64,000 bases of DNA from Paragonimus skrjabini miyazakii (taxonomy: Eukaryota; Platyhelminthes; Trematoda; Plagiorchiida; Troglotrematidae): assembly GCA_014338405.1 (NCBI GenBank), contig JTDE01021271.1:1-64000 (forward strand). The letters run 5' to 3'. Numbering within the stretch: the first letter of the stretch is position 1; the number at the start of each line of letters is the position of its first letter. The notes under the pieces were generated by a model. It had not been told where the DNA came from. It ran no database searches and worked only from the letters and a program-made list of their open reading frames with translations. A program made the position numbers and the translations under genes. Positions 1 to 10,081 of the stretch are shown here, one piece after another.

Positions 1-54
1 AACGACCACGTGCAGGCAGAAGCTGAGGCGCTCGAGGACGAAGTGAAGTATTGA
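1..54 (+). CDS. Possible C-terminal end of an unidentified protein (partial at window edge)
   Basis: Seen: frame 1 is open from the first base for 17 codons to a TGA at 52-54. The encoded tail is strongly acidic and Ala/Glu-rich (QAEAEALEDEVKY). This stretch is more GC-rich than what follows, which turns AT-rich straight after the stop, as a 3' UTR would. Inference: it may be the last exon of a host gene or the end of an element lying left of the window. The stretch is short and chance openness cannot be excluded. No family is recognised. It runs opposite to the Gypsy remnant that begins about 100 bp to the right. Confidence 0.25.
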   Translation, partial: NDHVQAEAEALEDEVKY

Positions 55-149
55 TCCAAACAATAGATAAGCGGTTTATATGTACAATGAATATAGTATG
101 TATGAAGAATAGTATATAACAAGAGAGCAAAAGGTTAACAGACTCTACA

Positions 150-420
150 AGGTCTAAGCCCTCGCTGTACCTCCATGTCGACGACGAGTTGACCGTTCTC
201 CAGTTGTTGCCGGTCCCTGATCTGTACCATTTCGTTCAGTCCCGAAGTCAACGTCTTGGGTTTGGTACCTGCCGGCATAAGTTCACATACTTCGCGTACT
301 TGAGGGTCTTGCTGCTAGTTGGCCAAGATTTCATTATTGACAATCAATACTGTGTTCACGGACATGGCTTCAGATGGCAGCTCGCTTTCCTGTATCGGTC
401 GCGACAATGCATCAGGTACC
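150..420 (-). pseudogene. Gypsy pol linker after RNase H, frameshifted
   Basis: After a deletion of part of the RNase H C-terminus, the shifted frame begins at VPDALSR, the conserved end of Gypsy RNase H. It continues through a linker with the QQDPQVREV pattern that normally precedes the integrase zinc finger. One stop replaces a residue just before QQDP. The frame closes near 145, and no HHCC or DDE integrase motif is seen to the left. The remnant ends in AT-rich sequence. The frameshift is a deletion and not programmed: 25-30 residues expected between the DPRG motif and DALSR are missing. Confidence 0.7.
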
Positions 421-1717
421 TCACTGTTCCTCCACGTGGATCCTTCGCCGTCTTCAGCCAGACCAGGTGTCCGTGGTTGGTCTCAACGTGAAAACTGATC
501 GCTATCATATAGATCCTCCACTTCTCCAGCGCCCAGACGGTAGCTAGGCATTATTTCTCCGTGGTAGAATACTTTCCCTCTGCTTCTGTCAATATTCGGC
601 TGGCATACTCAATTGTCCCCGAAGGTTGTGAAAGAACTGCCCCGATCCCGATATCAGTTGCGTCAACTGACACTGTAATTGGCTCATTCGGTGTTGGGAT
701 TTTCAGGCACCCTCGAATGCTGGCAGCCTCCTGTTTGAGTTCGTTGAACGTCATCTCCAAGTCCTTAGTCCATACAAATTTCTTGTCCTTCCTCAGCAGT
801 TGGAACAGTGGATATGCTTTCTGGGAGAACCCTGGCGTAAATTTCGAATCGTAACCGACCATTCCGAGGAAACACCTCAGTTGCCGCTTCGACTTTCGTG
901 TCGGAAAGTTCTTGATGGCTGTCAGCTTCTCTCGCAGTGGTTGGATTTTTCCATTATCAACCGTGTGTCCCGAACAGACGATTGAACTGCGGTCTATTTG
1001 GAACTTCTTACTACTCAGTTTTAGGCCGGCTGCATCGATTCGTCGCAACACTGCTCGAAGTCTGTCTACGTGTTCCGACACTGTCTTGGAGAATACAACG
1101 ATGTCATCTTTGTGTACAGTTACTCCCTCCTGACCCTCAAGAATGCGAAGCAAGAGACGTCTGAAGGTCGCTGGAACATTGCACAAACCAAACGGCATCC
1201 TCAGGAACTCGTACTGCTGTCCGTTCACACAAAACACAGTCTTCACTCTGTCCTTCCGTACCATTGGTAGTTGTCAGTAACCGGAGCGCAAATCAGTGAG
1301 GGATAGTACTTTAGCTTCGTGCAGTTGCGCAAAGATCTGCTTCATCTGAGGCATCGGGAACGCATCTTTGATCGTCATTCGGTTCAGCTCTCTGAAGTCG
1401 ACACAAAATCGGTAGGTTCCATCCGCCTTCCTGGTCAACACGACCGGTGACGAAAATGGGCTGCTTGTCCTTTGGATTATTCCTTTCCCCAATATCTCCC
1501 TCAACTGCCTCTCCACCTCTGGAATCAACTTGAATGGTATCCACCGATATACTGGTCTGCATTCCTCACCTGATGGCAAGTCTATCGAGTGTTTTACCCA
1601 TGTACAGAATCCGTATTTATCATCCGCGCCAGTAAACACGTCAGCAAACTTATTAATGCACTGCTTGATGGCTGGGATCGGACACTCTGGCAGAGACTTC
1701 GCCGTGACATTGCCCAT
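362..1717 (-). pseudogene. pol: Gypsy reverse transcriptase and RNase H
   Basis: Seen: the N-terminal RT fingers include SPFSSPVVLTRKADGTYRFC and VDFRELN, followed by LTDLRSGY and a TGA in place of the Trp codon of the family's usual GYWQ motif. The palm continues with MPFGLCNVPATFRR and the active site VHKDDIVVFS, where the usual Tyr or Phe before the DD is His, so activity would probably be impaired. The connection (FLGMVGYDSKF) and RNase H start (VSVDATDIGIGAVLSQ) follow. A TAA at about 548-550 replaces a conserved Glu codon in the RNase H motif. RNase H sequence then runs to a small deletion, and the DALSR motif appears in another frame at about 400-418. Confidence 0.9.
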
Positions 1718-2218
1718 TCAGCACTGTTCCTTGGTCTCTTCGCGATGCAACTTCATGACATCGTTATCAACGGGCAACTTGCTCCTCTCCAGGTCTACGC
1801 TTATTTTTAATCGACTTAGCAGATCGGCGCCTGTTATCGTCTCTTTCACGTTGTCAATCACCAACGTTGGGTGGCGTAGCCTGGTACCACCTATCTGGAT
1901 TTCAACATTCCAACACCTCAGTGCCTTTAACGCTGTCACCCCGATCGTAACCACATGCCAATTACCGGACCTTACGGACAATCCTGGTACTCTGCCTGTA
2001 ATCGACTCACCCGCTCCCGTATCTACTATTGCACTCTTTTGTACTCCATCAATCAAAACTTTTACCCGTGGAACACCCCCATGATAACCCGTTACCACCG
2101 AAAAACAAGGATAAAGACGTCTGTTGGGGCACTGGCGAGCAAAGTGTCCCACCTCATTACAAGCAAAACAATGATTACGACGAGGAAGTTCACGTGCTCG
2201 CCTAAGTTGTGCTCCTCT
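1718..2218 (-). pseudogene. Gypsy zinc knuckle and aspartic protease
   Basis: The frame is in phase with gag. A CCHC zinc knuckle (CFACNEVGHFARQC, around 2125-2167) binds the RNA. An aspartic protease domain follows, with the catalytic DTGA motif in the context IVDTGAGESITG and a second conserved patch, GADLLSRL, near its end. The domain ends at a TGA at 1718-1720, directly followed in frame by the reverse transcriptase. The protease would mature Gag-Pol. The zinc ligands and catalytic Asp are intact, but the reading frame is closed on both sides by nonsense codons. Confidence 0.85.
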
Positions 2219-2221
2219 TGG

Positions 2222-2809
2222 TTACATATTCGTCTTCAAACCTTCCACTGCCTTCGTCAGCTGCTTCATTTTCCGTTCGAGCTCAGTGACTTCCAGCCGT
2301 CCGACTTGCGTCCGTATAGGTTGGCGCTGTGCAATTCCGACAAGCTGTTCGATGTCCGTGATACCACAAGACTTAGCCATCCGAACGTTCTCGTACAACT
2401 CCAGCGGCAAACTCTGGATAAACCGTTCCCTCACTAATCTATCCTTCGTTTTTTCATCTGCCTCCGGTAAGCCCAACGTCAACTGCCGTAACAAGTGTTG
2501 ATAGTAAACCATGGGGTCTTGAGTATCGCAAAATCCGGCACCATAAAACCGATCCATTGCCTGTTTTCGGTCTTGTTTCTTTCTAAACTCTTGAATCAAT
2601 GCGATCCGCGTCTCTTGATACGATGTTGCACCCTTTGTTTGTTTGTTCAAGGTATAGACAGCTATCGCCCGTCCGGTGGGCAGTGTTTCCAATGCCGTCC
2701 AAAGTTGTACTTCGCTTTTCAATCCGTTGCACGCTGCAGTCGCCTCAAATTCTGACAGCCACTCTTTCACGTCTCCATCTCCAAATTGGCTTGGTCATGG
2801 CAATTTCAT
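2222..2809 (-). pseudogene. gag: Gypsy Gag (N-terminal and capsid region), nonsense-mutated
   Basis: Gag forms the particle that packages the retrotransposon RNA. The likely native ATG is at 2809-2807, 28 bases after the LTR. Codon 5 is TGA, and the frame then stays open to a TAA at 2219-2221. The capsid-like region has the usual helical pattern, with WLSEFEATA near the start, FIQSLPLELYENVR in the middle and a basic, hydrophilic C-terminal helix. After the TAA the same frame continues into the zinc knuckle, so Gag and Pol were one continuous frame in the parent. The TGA could come from CGA by one C-to-T change. It is not functional as it stands. Confidence 0.8.
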
Positions 2810-2825
2810 TGCGTTGTGTTCAAGG

Positions 2826-2835
2826 CACGGCACCA
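2826..2835 (-). promoter_or_regulatory. Primer-binding site, tRNA-His type
   Basis: One base after the LTR end (CTACA), the minus strand reads TGGTGCCGTG. This is complementary to the 3' end of animal tRNA-His including the CCA tail. The position directly downstream of the 5' LTR is where minus-strand cDNA synthesis is primed. Its presence links the LTR family to this gag-pol body. The match extends about 10 bases and then diverges. Confidence 0.7.
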
Positions 2836-2836
2836 G

Positions 2837-3367
2837 TGTAGCGAAAAGGCGTCCAACAAACCACAATCTTGATTGCCCAACACGCTAGTTACCATGCCAC
2901 ATGCGCGCACGCCATTTTGAATCACAATTCCAGTCCACAACACCCGCCGGTTTCCGCTCACACGTCGTGTGCACTTCTGCCCAGTTTACGTGTGTGATCA
3001 ACGCCTTCTATCCAGGGAGTTTTCGCCTACCATTCTTCGTCCATTGGTTCGATTTCGTTGAGCAATGGCTCGTCCTGTCGCTCGGGTTGTCCTCCATCTA
3101 TTCACGGTGGGCTTTGATCGTATTCCACGGGAGTGTCGAGATATTCGTGCGAGTGTTAGAATAATCACGCCTCCGATTTGGTCATCCATCCTATTTTGGC
3201 TGCCATGTCTCGCCCGTTGGTCCGATCCGGTCGAGCGATGACTCACCCGGTCGCCCACGCCGTCCTCCACCCGCTCGTTGTGGGTTTTTGAACGCAACTC
3301 CCCCTTGCGTTGAGGTATTCCGCCGAGAGTTGGAATACTCGCACCTCCTACCTGACAGTTCACCATA
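2837..3367 (-). repeat. 5' LTR of the Gypsy element
   Basis: The minus strand from 3367 to 2837 matches the LTR family seen at 14690-15212, 40064-40586 and 45869-46395. The 3' end is the family's CGCTACA. The 5' end reads TATGGTG, so the usual TG start is mutated to TA. The poly(A) hexamer region is also mutated. The LTR contains two imperfect tandem units of about 174 bp. The flanking tetranucleotide beyond the 5' end (3368-3371, GTAT on the plus strand) would be one target duplication, but its partner lies beyond the truncated 3' part and cannot be checked. Confidence 0.9.
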
Positions 3368-3371
3368 GTAT

Positions 3372-4170
3372 GTTCAAGTAGTTTCCATACTAATGGTGGA
3401 GCAACTACAGCACTATTGAATGTGTATTTGGTGAACTTGAAGAGAGGAATGTGAAGAAAATATAAAATAAACGAGAGAAAGCAATCAGGATTCAGCAAAT
3501 TTGTACACGAAATTCAAAACACAGGCAGTATAGCAGGGAAAAAAAACAGATTAATTAGTGAAGTAGCCTTAGGCCTTATTTCTGAAGATTCACAGCATTC
3601 TTACGATCACTGGCGGGTGTGTGCTGCATGAAGGTTACGGTCTTAACTGCGTTCCGGCTATATTCCATTGCTGAACGTTTTTCCCGTGTGATGATTATTT
3701 TGACAAAAGGCACACCCTGTACAACATTTCGCACACTAATAAAATCAACGAACAATAGCACACGTTTTTAGGCTTATTGCTTCGACTGCATTCCGCTCTA
3801 ATGGGAGAAAATACTTCGCTAATCGGCAACCAAATCGATATCCGACGGTTTTCAATGCTTCACCGTACGCTTCCTACGAACGCTCGCTCTATCGCGTGCA
3901 TTCCGGAACCAACGGCACATATATACCAGAAGTTCTTCGCCGGAAACATGAACTTACCTTAGTTGACTAAGCATGTCCTCTGTAATACACTGCACGAGGA
4001 AGAATGTGTGATCAGACATTATCACGGACTAGCTCCATCGATAATAAATCAAAAGCGGCCCGCATGTTACATGCTGTAGTTAATTGAAACCGCCAGTTCA
4101 TGGTGAATAAGAAAGGAAAGCATGCGACGCATATCTGCAAAGTCCGTCCCGCCCATTCTAATAAATGACT
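3372..4170. other. Intergenic, nothing recognised
   Basis: Mixed-composition sequence with only short ORFs on both strands (for example 3777-3962 + and 3576-3761 -). None has a recognisable motif or family resemblance. Confidence 0.5.
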
Positions 4171-4524
4171 TCATTTACGAATGGTAAGTACCAAGTGAAG
4201 TGTAGCGCTTACAACAACATCGTAAACTTCTGAAATGGCTAGCTCAGCTTCGCGTACATTCAGGTCCTCCTGTGTTCGCGCGAGTGACCTGAAAATTACA
4301 AGCATGACTGCCGGTTTGGAGCCGATCGGTGTTGGCAAACTGCAAGCAATTTGCGTTTTCAACACTTTCAACCGGCAGGTGACGGTTGAGAAATCGGAAA
4401 CTAGCACTTTTAACAACTCCAGAATGGCCATTTTGTCACCTGGTATGGATTTAATATCAGTCCTAAGGAAACGCAAGTGCCCCATTCTATACTTACATGC
4501 TATTGCATACGGAATTAAACTCAT
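4171..4524 (-). pseudogene. Possible DUF4806-like C-terminal segment
   Basis: An open frame of 117 codons. A central stretch (KMAILELLKVLVSDFSTVTC) looks like an amphipathic helix. The tail SEVYDVVVSATLHLVLT resembles the end of DUF4806 domains, where a hydrophobic helix follows a Gly-Gly motif; the Gly-Gly is not visible here. It lies on the same strand and downstream of the 4973-5236 fragment, which resembles the N-terminal domain of DUF4806 proteins, so the two may be pieces of one gene separated by an intron or decay. The function of the family is unknown. The opposite strand also has an open frame (4235-4600), so coding on this strand is an inference. The family assignment is tentative. 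Confidence 0.3.
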
Positions 4525-4600
4525 CGGAAGAACTGTTGCTCGTGGTCATCCGTGCGAACAAAGGGGACGGAATGTCACTGCGACAGACGTAAAAAGTTGA

Positions 4601-4972
4601 AATAATCTAATAGGCAAACGGTCACGTCAAATCACTAAATGGGTGCAGTTTTCGGTATCAGCAGAAGTGGTAAGTCCTGGGAGTATGGCGATCGCTTGGG
4701 GGAGCTAAATCGTCACACATAAGTGAACTGCACATTCAACGGCGACCTGCTTAAGCGTAATCGGGTTAAACAGAAATGGCCTGATGGCTACTGCCTTTCT
4801 TTTCATGGCCTTGTTGATTATTGTAATCATCATCAGAACTGTAGCGCAGGGGTCTCTACGAACAAATAATGTTTATAAAGTAAGTATATCCACCTCTCCT
4901 TATCTGTATATTATGTATTGAAATTTGTCAGCCTACTAGTGCAGTCGGAGTCGGCATCAGACGACTGTTGCA
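4601..4972. other. Gap between possible gene pieces
   Basis: No ORF or motif of note. If 4171-4524 and 4973-5236 belong to one gene, this would be an intron or decayed coding sequence. Confidence 0.35.
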
Positions 4973-5236
4973 CTATCTCCCGCTCCATGGCGTATGCATC
5001 GACGTAGCTGTCTGAACTTTTGAGATGTAATTAGTGCAAGACCTATTTGTTCGTGCCACAACAATCACTGCATATTGCGGTGCAGTTGGCGGAAGGGGCT
5101 CGCGCGCAAGTAGTGACTTGTGACAAACGCTCCAGTTGCGACCGCCTGGCCACCGCACATTGTGTTCATCCATGAACCATGCCGTGCGGACTACGGCAAC
5201 CGAGTTGCTCTCGATGAATTCACTCACAGCGAACAT
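4973..5236 (-). pseudogene. Fragment resembling the N-terminal domain of DUF4806-type proteins
   Basis: An 87-codon frame. It begins with FAVSEFIESNSVAVVRTAWF, a strand pattern followed by a Trp. A WPGG motif comes about 10 residues later, where the family usually has WPP. The pattern APQYAVIVVARTNRSC then resembles the family's conserved second half, which is rich in alternating hydrophobics. This type of domain, seen in many uncharacterised animal proteins, usually precedes a DUF4806 domain. The stop follows the fragment directly. The frame starts about 100 bp beyond the end of the recognisable transposase on the same strand, so it could be a second transposon-encoded protein. Assignment is from remembered family pattern only. 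Confidence 0.4.
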
Positions 5237-5336
5237 GTAAAAACGTATGTAGTATTCCGAGGCATGATGAACACAGATATATTCTACTCCGACTTTTTCA
5301 TAACAGGAATTATAGAAAGGATGAATTGATCCGGCT

Positions 5337-6950
5337 TATAAGGGTTTATTGGAAGTGCGCAAAAAATAGGTGTGAAAACCCCATGATGTGACATGATAAT
5401 ATGCATGCAGTTGTAATGAATGTAATGTACCAATGTATTGAAGGTAAACAATGCATAGAAAAAGGCATAATGTTAAAAGATTGTAATCTTTTACATCACC
5501 ACAATGTACAACCAGTGCTGGTTTTCTGTTCACATAAATTGCATTGTCAGGTGTAGTGCTTGAGAAGCAAACGTTGTTGTGCATGAGACTTTCACTTGAA
5601 GGCAAAGGTTTTATAGTGAAAAGGCAGTGTCTTCCAACACTGATTTAGTCATATCCATTGCAGGAGTGTGAAGAATTCCGGAAGCCAACCGATAAGCTTG
5701 TTGGACAGGGTTTAGCGGGGCATGTACACAACCTTTCAAAAACGTATGAACGACTCAAACAGAAACGTTGAAAATTTATCCAGTGCTCCAACGACACGAA
5801 TATCATCGGGTAGGTGCATCAAACAATACACATCGTATACCATTGGCTCCGGCCCGCAAAGGCGGCCGAAGTATTCTAGAAACGCTAGAAGTGACAAAGG
5901 GACAACATCAAAATACGTTACGCGCAAAGTAGAGTTACTTAAAATATGCATACATATAAACAGTTCCCGAATATTGCGGTGTTTACAAGGATCCAATATG
6001 CCTCGAAGAACAACTGGCCCTATGTGCAGTAGAAACTGACGGAGTTCAATGGCTTTTCAACATTCAAACCCCGTCAGTGGTTGACAACGTCGTACGAATT
6101 CACATGGGATGGAACATTGTAGGTCAGAAATACGGTCCGATATCAACGTGACACTGTTCACACGAAGACAGAGCTGGCGGTCGACCGAGCTGAAAAGCCA
6201 CAAGTTCAACATCCACTTCGTTACTCCGAGACAAACCAGGTGCATATAGTCAAATGGAAATGTTGAGACCATGTAGTTGGGAATATCACAGAAAGAGGAG
6301 GCTCCAATGTAATGAACCGCGTTGCTCTGACTTAGAAGGACTTTTTGTGTCCTCATTGGAGAATGAAAGGGTAGGATGGGGAGTCTTCGTGCAACGCGGA
6401 CTCCTTCCTGTGTGAACTTAAGACGGCTAAATTAGTCCGAATGTACTTTGAACAGGCTAACAAAGCACTGAGCAGGGGTATCACGGATAACACTTTGCAG
6501 ACTGCACTGCACTAATCGGTCAGGTGTGCATCACAGACCACCTCGTGATAAGGGACGGAGTCCGTGAATGCAGTCCACCAGGAACATGGCAAAACTGGAT
6601 AGTTTCGATGGTTCACAGTAGATGTCCACACTGAACGGTTCCGATGTGAAGGGAGTAATAGTCCGTCCTAAAACAAGCCGCACTTGTGTATTTCGACGAG
6701 TTGAAGGAGGATACGCCGTTAGTGTGCAATCGTAGCTGGGCAATGATGCATTTGCTGTTGTTGGTCAATGAACGATAACGCAATTAAACGTTCTACAATC
6801 CAGGGGGTACATAGACAACGGAGCCAACTTACATTTGATGGTAGCCTCGAGGAGTACCCATCAACGTTCTTGGGTCCCGAGGAACAGTTGATGATATATT
6901 AAGAAGACTGCAAGAACCGTTGATCGGTGAATCACTCTTGAGTGAGACTG
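5337..6950 (-). pseudogene. Degenerate EnSpm/CACTA-like transposase
   Basis: Reading leftward from 6950, the pieces follow the order of a metazoan transposase family. First comes VPRDPRTLMGTPRGY (about 6841-6890) with a following VGSVVYVPPG. Next is a segment with PFSVDIYCEPSKLSSF (about 6600-6660). Then comes the conserved FDYMHLVCLGVTKWMLNLW (about 6200-6270), followed by KAIELRQFLLHIGPVVLRG (about 5990-6050) and a long open stretch with YGRL-like GRLCGPEPMVYDVYCLMHL and DKFSTFLFES (to about 5736). A weak tail with SSTTPDNAIYV lies near 5540. Frames shift several times and stops occur between blocks. The catalytic acidic residues cannot be assigned securely. Terminal inverted repeats were not found. 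Known family role: cut-and-paste transposition. Confidence 0.65.
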
Positions 6951-7158
6951 TTAGAAACTGCAGCCGGTATTTTTCTCAAACGTTTTCTCCCGACCAATCA
7001 CATTGTAACGGTCTCAAGATCGAAGCACGCGTTCTGGAACGAAGTTGTTCAACAAGAGTATTGTATCCACATGACGTAGATTCGCGTGCAAATGTCCCTA
7101 TCACTGATTCCCTTGCTGACGTTTTGGTGACCCGTACAATATCGATGACATTTTTCAC

Positions 7159-7709
7159 CGCATGTGGCGAATTTGTTTAACTAATTGTACCTATGACAGC
7201 CAGATAAAAGTTCATCCGTTCACTTGGCTATTCCAGTTTAGGACAACCCCAAAGATAATCCGAAATTGCAAAGTTCTGGTTGAAATGAGAAGTTACTTGC
7301 CGAAGCGTTCACTTCTGTTGACAATAAAATGTTGTTTTTGATGTTGCTTGTATTAGGAATTAAACGGTAACTAGTGCACCCGAACAAACCTACCCTTGAC
7401 TTTGCACATATTTGTAAACAATCCAGAGGGAGCAAAAACGAAACATAACGGCCTCGAACTGTTTTGCCTGAGGATGTTGTTGTTACTTACTAGTTCAAAT
7501 CGGGCAATCTAAATAACCCTACCAAAAGTGAACAACATGCACTCATGGACAAGGACGATACAAGCATTATGGATGTGTTTGAGATTCCATATCTTTGTGA
7601 ATATTATGGTAATAGTTTAATCGCCGTGCTAGGCATTCATGTTGCAATTGTTTCATCACCAAGCGTTGTGATATCATCAGTGTGTGGGTGCTTCAGAGAG
7701 CAGTTTTAC
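7159..7709. other. Intergenic, nothing recognised
   Basis: Short unrelated ORFs only (for example 7238-7435 - and part of 7545-7775 +). No motif is recognised. Confidence 0.5.
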
Positions 7710-7967
7710 ATCATGCAGTATGGTGAGGTTCGATGGACGGCTGTTTTTTTAAAGCAAAGTGAGTTGACCTTCTGACCTGAATTATGGTTGTTCGCCTTCT
7801 ATTATTTTTACATTTAACTTTACCTGCCATTGACAATTCGTGTTGCGGTTGAACTGTGAACTCCAATCTGATTGGTTGGTCGTTGTAATTTGATTGAGTC
7901 ATATACTCCTTTCGGAATTTCATCCAAATGGTCATTCATGACATGTTTCGTCTTTCATTTTATCTGT

Positions 7968-8340
7968 TCAAGTAGCTCCGTTTCGGTCTACCGGCATTTG
8001 GGCTTGATGTTGCCCAAATCTCCTCAAATACTTGGCTCGCATTAATTCATAAATTCTGTCCAGCTTGATGTGTATGTTTATTGACCCGGCTGATGAACAC
8101 CAGGCATCAAGAATTTCCCTTGCATGTCTGATGTTTGTCTGAGTAGGGACTTCTATGCTATTCCAGTTGAAGGTATCGAGTTTCATCTTTGTGGCTGATG
8201 ACCAAAGAAAGTTGATCCTGCCTATTGATGGCCACTTCGTTTTAACGTTTTCGTGTCGATATATTCCGTCCGGTTTGGTCGACGTAGTATTGTCTACAGT
8301 CATTGCACTGGATTTTGTAAATGATGTTTCTTCTGTTGAT
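7968..8340 (-). pseudogene. PLE 1 GIY-YIG endonuclease, broken
   Basis: The GIY-YIG fold nicks target DNA for PLE insertion. Seen: NIIYKIQCNDC followed by QYYVDQTGRNIST, which holds the paired Cys and the two short strands of the fold, with Gly replaced by Asp in the second motif. A stop and frameshift follow after about 8 residues. The C-terminal half (FNWNSIEVPTQ, then AREILDAWCSSAGSIN) is in the 8303-7968 frame and matches the end of PLE proteins. The mutated motif and frameshift indicate loss of function. Confidence 0.75.
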
Positions 8341-8753
8341 TTTTACAATTTTTTTTCATAATGTTGCTTTTGGCTTCTGTGTTAACGCAATACCATTTGG
8401 TCTCAAGAGTCTTGCGGTCATGTCTGACACTGTTTTGATGTGTGGTTATACGGTTCGTTTTTTTGGTGGTTTGATAGAATTCAAATCTCTTTCTTTCTGC
8501 GTCAAACTCCGTCTGTTATAATCTCCTGGGTATCCGTATGCGGAGCAAATAAAGTTCTTCATTTCTTCTGAGCTTCACTAAACTGCAGTGTGTTTCGGCT
8601 CGCTTGAACAGAGTTAGTATACAGCTGCCTTTATGGCTGATTTGGTGGTTGCTGTAAAAACTGAGAGGTTGGTTTTGTGTTTTGTTTGCGATAAACTAAG
8701 GCTTCCACTGTTTTATCGCGTTTGTGGTCGATTAGAACATCCAAGAACGATAG

Positions 8754-9138
8754 CTAGCTGTAGGTCTCAATCTTCATCATGAATTTAATATTGTCGAAAA
8801 AGTTATTGGGTATTCTGTGTATGTCTCCAATAATTGAGCATTCAAGGATTACGAATGCACCGTCAACGTGCTGTACCAAGAGTTTTGATTGGATCACTGA
8901 CACCGCGGTTTTATCTAACATCTGAAAGACCGCCCATTGAAGTTCCTTTAAGTTTTTCGTAGATTTGACCATTTAATTTGAGGTATGTCGACAAAGATAT
9001 CCCCATGTGATTGCATAGGTTTTCAGGTTTCATTGATTCATTTGGTCGGGAATGTTCTTCTAGCCGCCTTCGTAGTGTTTCTGTGGCTAGGTTGGGGTTA
9101 ATGGACGTGAATAGTGCCGTGACATGAAAATAAATCAT
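8754..9138 (-). pseudogene. PLE 1 reverse transcriptase palm segments
   Basis: Two overlapping frames. The first (9138-8911) has the FDVxSLFTSIP-type block in the form FHVTALFTSINP and the GTPMGSP-type block as GTSMGG. The first catalytic Asp (in FDV) is replaced by His. The second frame (8972-8754) continues with VQHVDGAFVILE, corresponding to the YVDD active site, where the second Asp has become Gly. The enzyme is therefore inactive. A shifted frame then gives SFLDVLIDHK, the conserved block after the active site. Confidence 0.75.
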
Positions 9139-10081
9139 TGTACCGTTCCCCTCTATCTTGATTCTTTTAGTTAGCTAAAATATGTACAGTATCACTGATG
9201 GAATGTTCTGATTCGCCAATAAGATATCTTAGTTATTTGCATAAGTCTCTGGTCAAATTTTAGGTCAGTGTATCTGATAACGAAACCAACTTTGTGCATT
9301 TTTCGTAGTCCGAAAAATTAGACGGCAGCTGCTGTTGTAAGCTCTTCTAAACGATACGCTGGTTCATCCTTGCTATCGCAATGCGCTTGACAGAATTCGG
9401 ATTCTTCTGCCATTAATAATTCACCCGAAAATCTCGGTCCCGCAAATTACTGCGACTGTCCCCGTATTCGCTCCCAAGACAAACCAAAAGACGCGTACAA
9501 ACAAAAGAGCTTGGTTCCGCCACAAAACGTGTGCGGCAAAGGCGACAAGTACAAAGTATTTATAAGGCGCGTAATGATCACACATTCCCAAGACACCAAA
9601 GAGAACGGTTACCGGAAAAAAAGTTATGGTCGTAAATGAGCATAGCGGTATAAAAAGTCTTGACCGCTTTCACCAATTTAGTTAGGTAGGACTGAGTCAA
9701 TCGTTTTTTCCTTTCTCGTGACGAAGATGACTTGGGACCGTAACAGGGTGGGCGCCCTAACAGTTGCATCTTTTGGTTGCATTTTCCAGTTCTCCTGTTT
9801 GATCACCTCATGCGTAGCCACTGGTTTCCTTATTATGGTGCTGAATTGGTTGATCAGTTTTGTGGTAAGATCAACATTGAGTAGGCGGTAGGTGGTTTTG
9901 TGTTTGAGCCACTATCTTGCTTTCTGAACGTAGTCTGCCTTACAAGGTGTAGGTACCTTGATGTTGTATGTTTGAACATAGACGTAGCTATTTTTAGTGG
10001 TTAGGTCCCCTCCCGTTTCCCTCTTTTTCTTCTCTCTTCCCAAACAGGGTTTGTTTCTTCTTCTTCATGGTTGTATGGCAG

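Larger units (their letters stand above)
150..3367 (-). mobile_element. Decayed Ty3/Gypsy LTR retrotransposon, 5' LTR to end of RNase H
   Basis: Reading leftward on the minus strand, the order is a 531-bp 5' LTR (3367-2837), a primer-binding site (2835-2826), gag with a zinc knuckle, protease, reverse transcriptase, RNase H and the linker that precedes integrase. Recognisable pol ends near 145-150, and integrase and the 3' LTR are absent, so the element is truncated there. Gag to RNase H stays in one frame from 2809 to about 425, broken only by in-frame stops. There is then a small deletion with a frameshift near 420. LTRs of the same family occur alone at 14690, 16634, 40064 and 45869. The domain order and RT-RNase H motifs are those of Metaviridae. 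The element is dead. Confidence 0.9.

Noticed and set aside
1530..2084. 184-codon ORF on the plus strand
   Set aside because: It is antisense to Gypsy protease and RT and is explained by their codon pattern.
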